DNA of 64,000 bases from assembly GCF_900104795.1 (NCBI RefSeq), contig NZ_FNTG01000001.1, forward strand, positions 4,278,001 to 4,342,000, in the 5' to 3' direction. Below are positions 62,958-64,000 of the stretch, piece by piece. The DNA comes from Burkholderia sp. WP9. GTDB lineage: Bacteria; Pseudomonadota; Gammaproteobacteria; Burkholderiales; Burkholderiaceae. The translations under genes were made by a program, and so were the position numbers. A model generated the notes under the pieces. The model saw only the letters and a program-made list of their open reading frames with translations, was not told the origin of the DNA and did not search any database. Position 1 is the stretch's first letter. Each line of letters begins with the position of its first letter.

Positions 62958-63785
62958 ATGCAGGCGCATGAGGCGAAGCCGGCGGGCTTCGCCGCAATCG
63001 ACTGGGCAAGGCCGTGGTTCGCGCCGTTCGCCGCACGCGGCAGGCGCTGGCAGCAGGCCGCGCTGACGGGCTACGAGGCCCTGCTCGCCGAGATGAACGC
63101 CGATGCCGGTGAAACGCGGCAAACCACGGGGCGTGGCCAGCGCCTTGCGTTCATCGCACAGGACGATCTGCCGCCAGGCGCGGCGTACGAGGCGCATATC
63201 GCGTCCACCGGCTGCGTGCCGACCCGCCACAATCTGCACGACTTCTTCAATGCGTCGATGTGGTTTGCTTTTCCGCGCATCAAGGCGGCGCTGAACGTGC
63301 GTCAGTCGGCGGCCATCGATGCGTTGGGCGTCGGCCCGACCCGCGGCGGCGTGCGCGATACGCTGACGCTGTTCGACGAGAACGCGCTGCTGTTCGCATG
63401 CGCGGATCCCGCTTTGAGCGCGGCCTTGCGCGGTTTCGACTGGCACACGCTGCTGGTGGCGCGGCGTGATGCGTGGGGCATGAGTTGCGAAGTGCGCTGC
63501 TTCGGCCATGCATTGCTGGAAAAGCTGATCGCGCCGTTCAAGGCCTGCACGGGCCACGCGTGGATCGTCGATGTGCCGGCTGCATATTTCGAATGGGACG
63601 CGACGAAACGGGACGTGTGGCTCGACGAGTCCGTCGCCGAGGCGCTGCTCAGTACCGACGCACTCACGAGTCGCATGTTCGCGCCGCTTCCAGTGCTGGG
63701 CATTCCGGGCTGGTGGCCGGAGAACGAATCTCCCTCGTTCTACGACGACACTGCCGTATTTCGCTGCGGGCGGCGCGCGCGTTGA
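62958..63785 (+). CDS. DUF3025-family protein of unknown function
   Basis: A 275-residue soluble protein that matches the beta-proteobacterial DUF3025 family by its core TRHNLHDFFNASMWFAFPRIKAALNV and the segment ACTGHAWIVDVPAAYFEWD. No catalytic motif known to me is present, and no signal or membrane segment is seen. It follows pyrC closely, an association seen often in this group; co-transcription is likely but a link to pyrimidine synthesis is not established. The rnpB gene starts about 95 bases downstream. Confidence 0.8.
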   Translation: MQAHEAKPAGFAAIDWARPWFAPFAARGRRWQQAALTGYEALLAEMNADAGETRQTTGRGQRLAFIAQDDLPPGAAYEAHIASTGCVPTRHNLHDFFNASMWFAFPRIKAALNVRQSAAIDALGVGPTRGGVRDTLTLFDENALLFACADPALSAALRGFDWHTLLVARRDAWGMSCEVRCFGHALLEKLIAPFKACTGHAWIVDVPAAYFEWDATKRDVWLDESVAEALLSTDALTSRMFAPLPVLGIPGWWPENESPSFYDDTAVFRCGRRAR

Positions 63786-63864
63786 GCGCGTTGGGTTCGG
63801 TCGCATCTCATCTTGGCCATTCGGCTATTTCAGCCGTCGGCTCGGCTCGGGGCTCCCGCAGGTG

Positions 63865-63871
63865 TTAAAAT
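63865..63871 (+). promoter_or_regulatory. candidate -10 for rnpB
   Basis: TTAAAAT about 11 bases before the RNase P RNA 5' end; no good -35 is seen. Confidence 0.4.
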
Positions 63872-63881
63872 CCGCCGCAGC

Positions 63882-64000
63882 AAAGCAGGCCAGGCAGTCG
63901 CGGCCTCCGAGGTTTCGGCCAACGAGGGCGAGGAAAGTCCGGACTCCACAGGGCAGGGTGATGGCTAACGGCCATCCGTGGCGACACGCGGAACAGGGCA
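63882..64000 (+). ncRNA. rnpB: RNase P RNA (class A), 5' part
   Basis: The catalytic RNA that matures tRNA 5' ends. The segment begins with AAGCAGGCCAGGCAGTCGC, includes the universally conserved GAGGAAAGTCCGGACT and CACAGGGCAGGGTGATGG, and runs into the window edge, so the 3' two thirds are missing. The 5' end position is approximate. Identification is secure from the conserved P4/CR-I type sequence. Confidence 0.93.

Overview
This is a GC-rich chromosomal window from a beta-proteobacterium of the Burkholderiaceae. Gene content and protein sequences fit Paraburkholderia or a close relative: a malic enzyme with a phosphotransacetylase domain, the edd-eda-gntP-gntK block next to hexR, the gltIJKL uptake operon beside gdhA, exbBD-leuS-lptE-holA, and a very long Burkholderia-type trimeric autotransporter. 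The genus is an inference from recognised families; no database was searched.

Layout. 1-5.3 kb: the tail of an SMP-30/gluconolactonase-family gene, an aldose 1-epimerase, pyrF, and a reverse-strand set thiL-pgpA-pncC-cupin. 5.4-9.3 kb: malic enzyme, a likely unannotated reverse-strand small RNA with an intrinsic terminator, then a secreted barnase-like RNase with its barstar inhibitor. 9.3-15 kb: rsmE, a VOC protein and a spermidine-synthase-like gene on the reverse strand, then tkt and gap. 15-19 kb: a GntR/FadR-type regulator divergent from a dicarboxylate transporter, allantoicase and ureidoglycolate lyase, with GGTCNGACC operators at both promoters. 19-29.3 kb: fur, bamE, dapB, exbB, exbD, leuS, lptE, holA, proA and hemJ, mostly envelope and housekeeping genes.

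29.3-31.7 kb is an accessory patch: an Ash/Icd-like leader, a small gene that looks frameshifted, an intact exported DUF4440/NTF2-like gene with a decayed paralogue beside it, and a comparatively AT-rich gap. 31.7-46.3 kb is one open frame of 4882 codons encoding a trimeric autotransporter adhesin. It has 19 KYFH-marked supermodules, many spaced exactly 429 bp (143 residues) apart, and large near-identical internal duplications. An OmpA-domain lipoprotein follows directly.

47.2-53.2 kb holds hexR divergent from edd-eda, followed by gntP-gntK: gluconate uptake, phosphorylation and Entner-Doudoroff cleavage. HexR-like boxes sit inside both divergent promoters. 53.3-60.7 kb carries purB, a HypT-like LysR regulator, glutamate dehydrogenase and a complete glutamate/aspartate ABC transporter. 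60.7-64 kb has a class II glutamine amidotransferase, pyrC, a DUF3025 gene and the 5' part of the RNase P RNA, which is cut by the window edge.

The most notable items are the giant modular adhesin and its repeat architecture, the putative small RNA at about 7.8-8.0 kb, the Ash-like leader with its frameshifted partner, the operator layouts of the GntR and HexR switches, and the three-way-junction element upstream of gntP.
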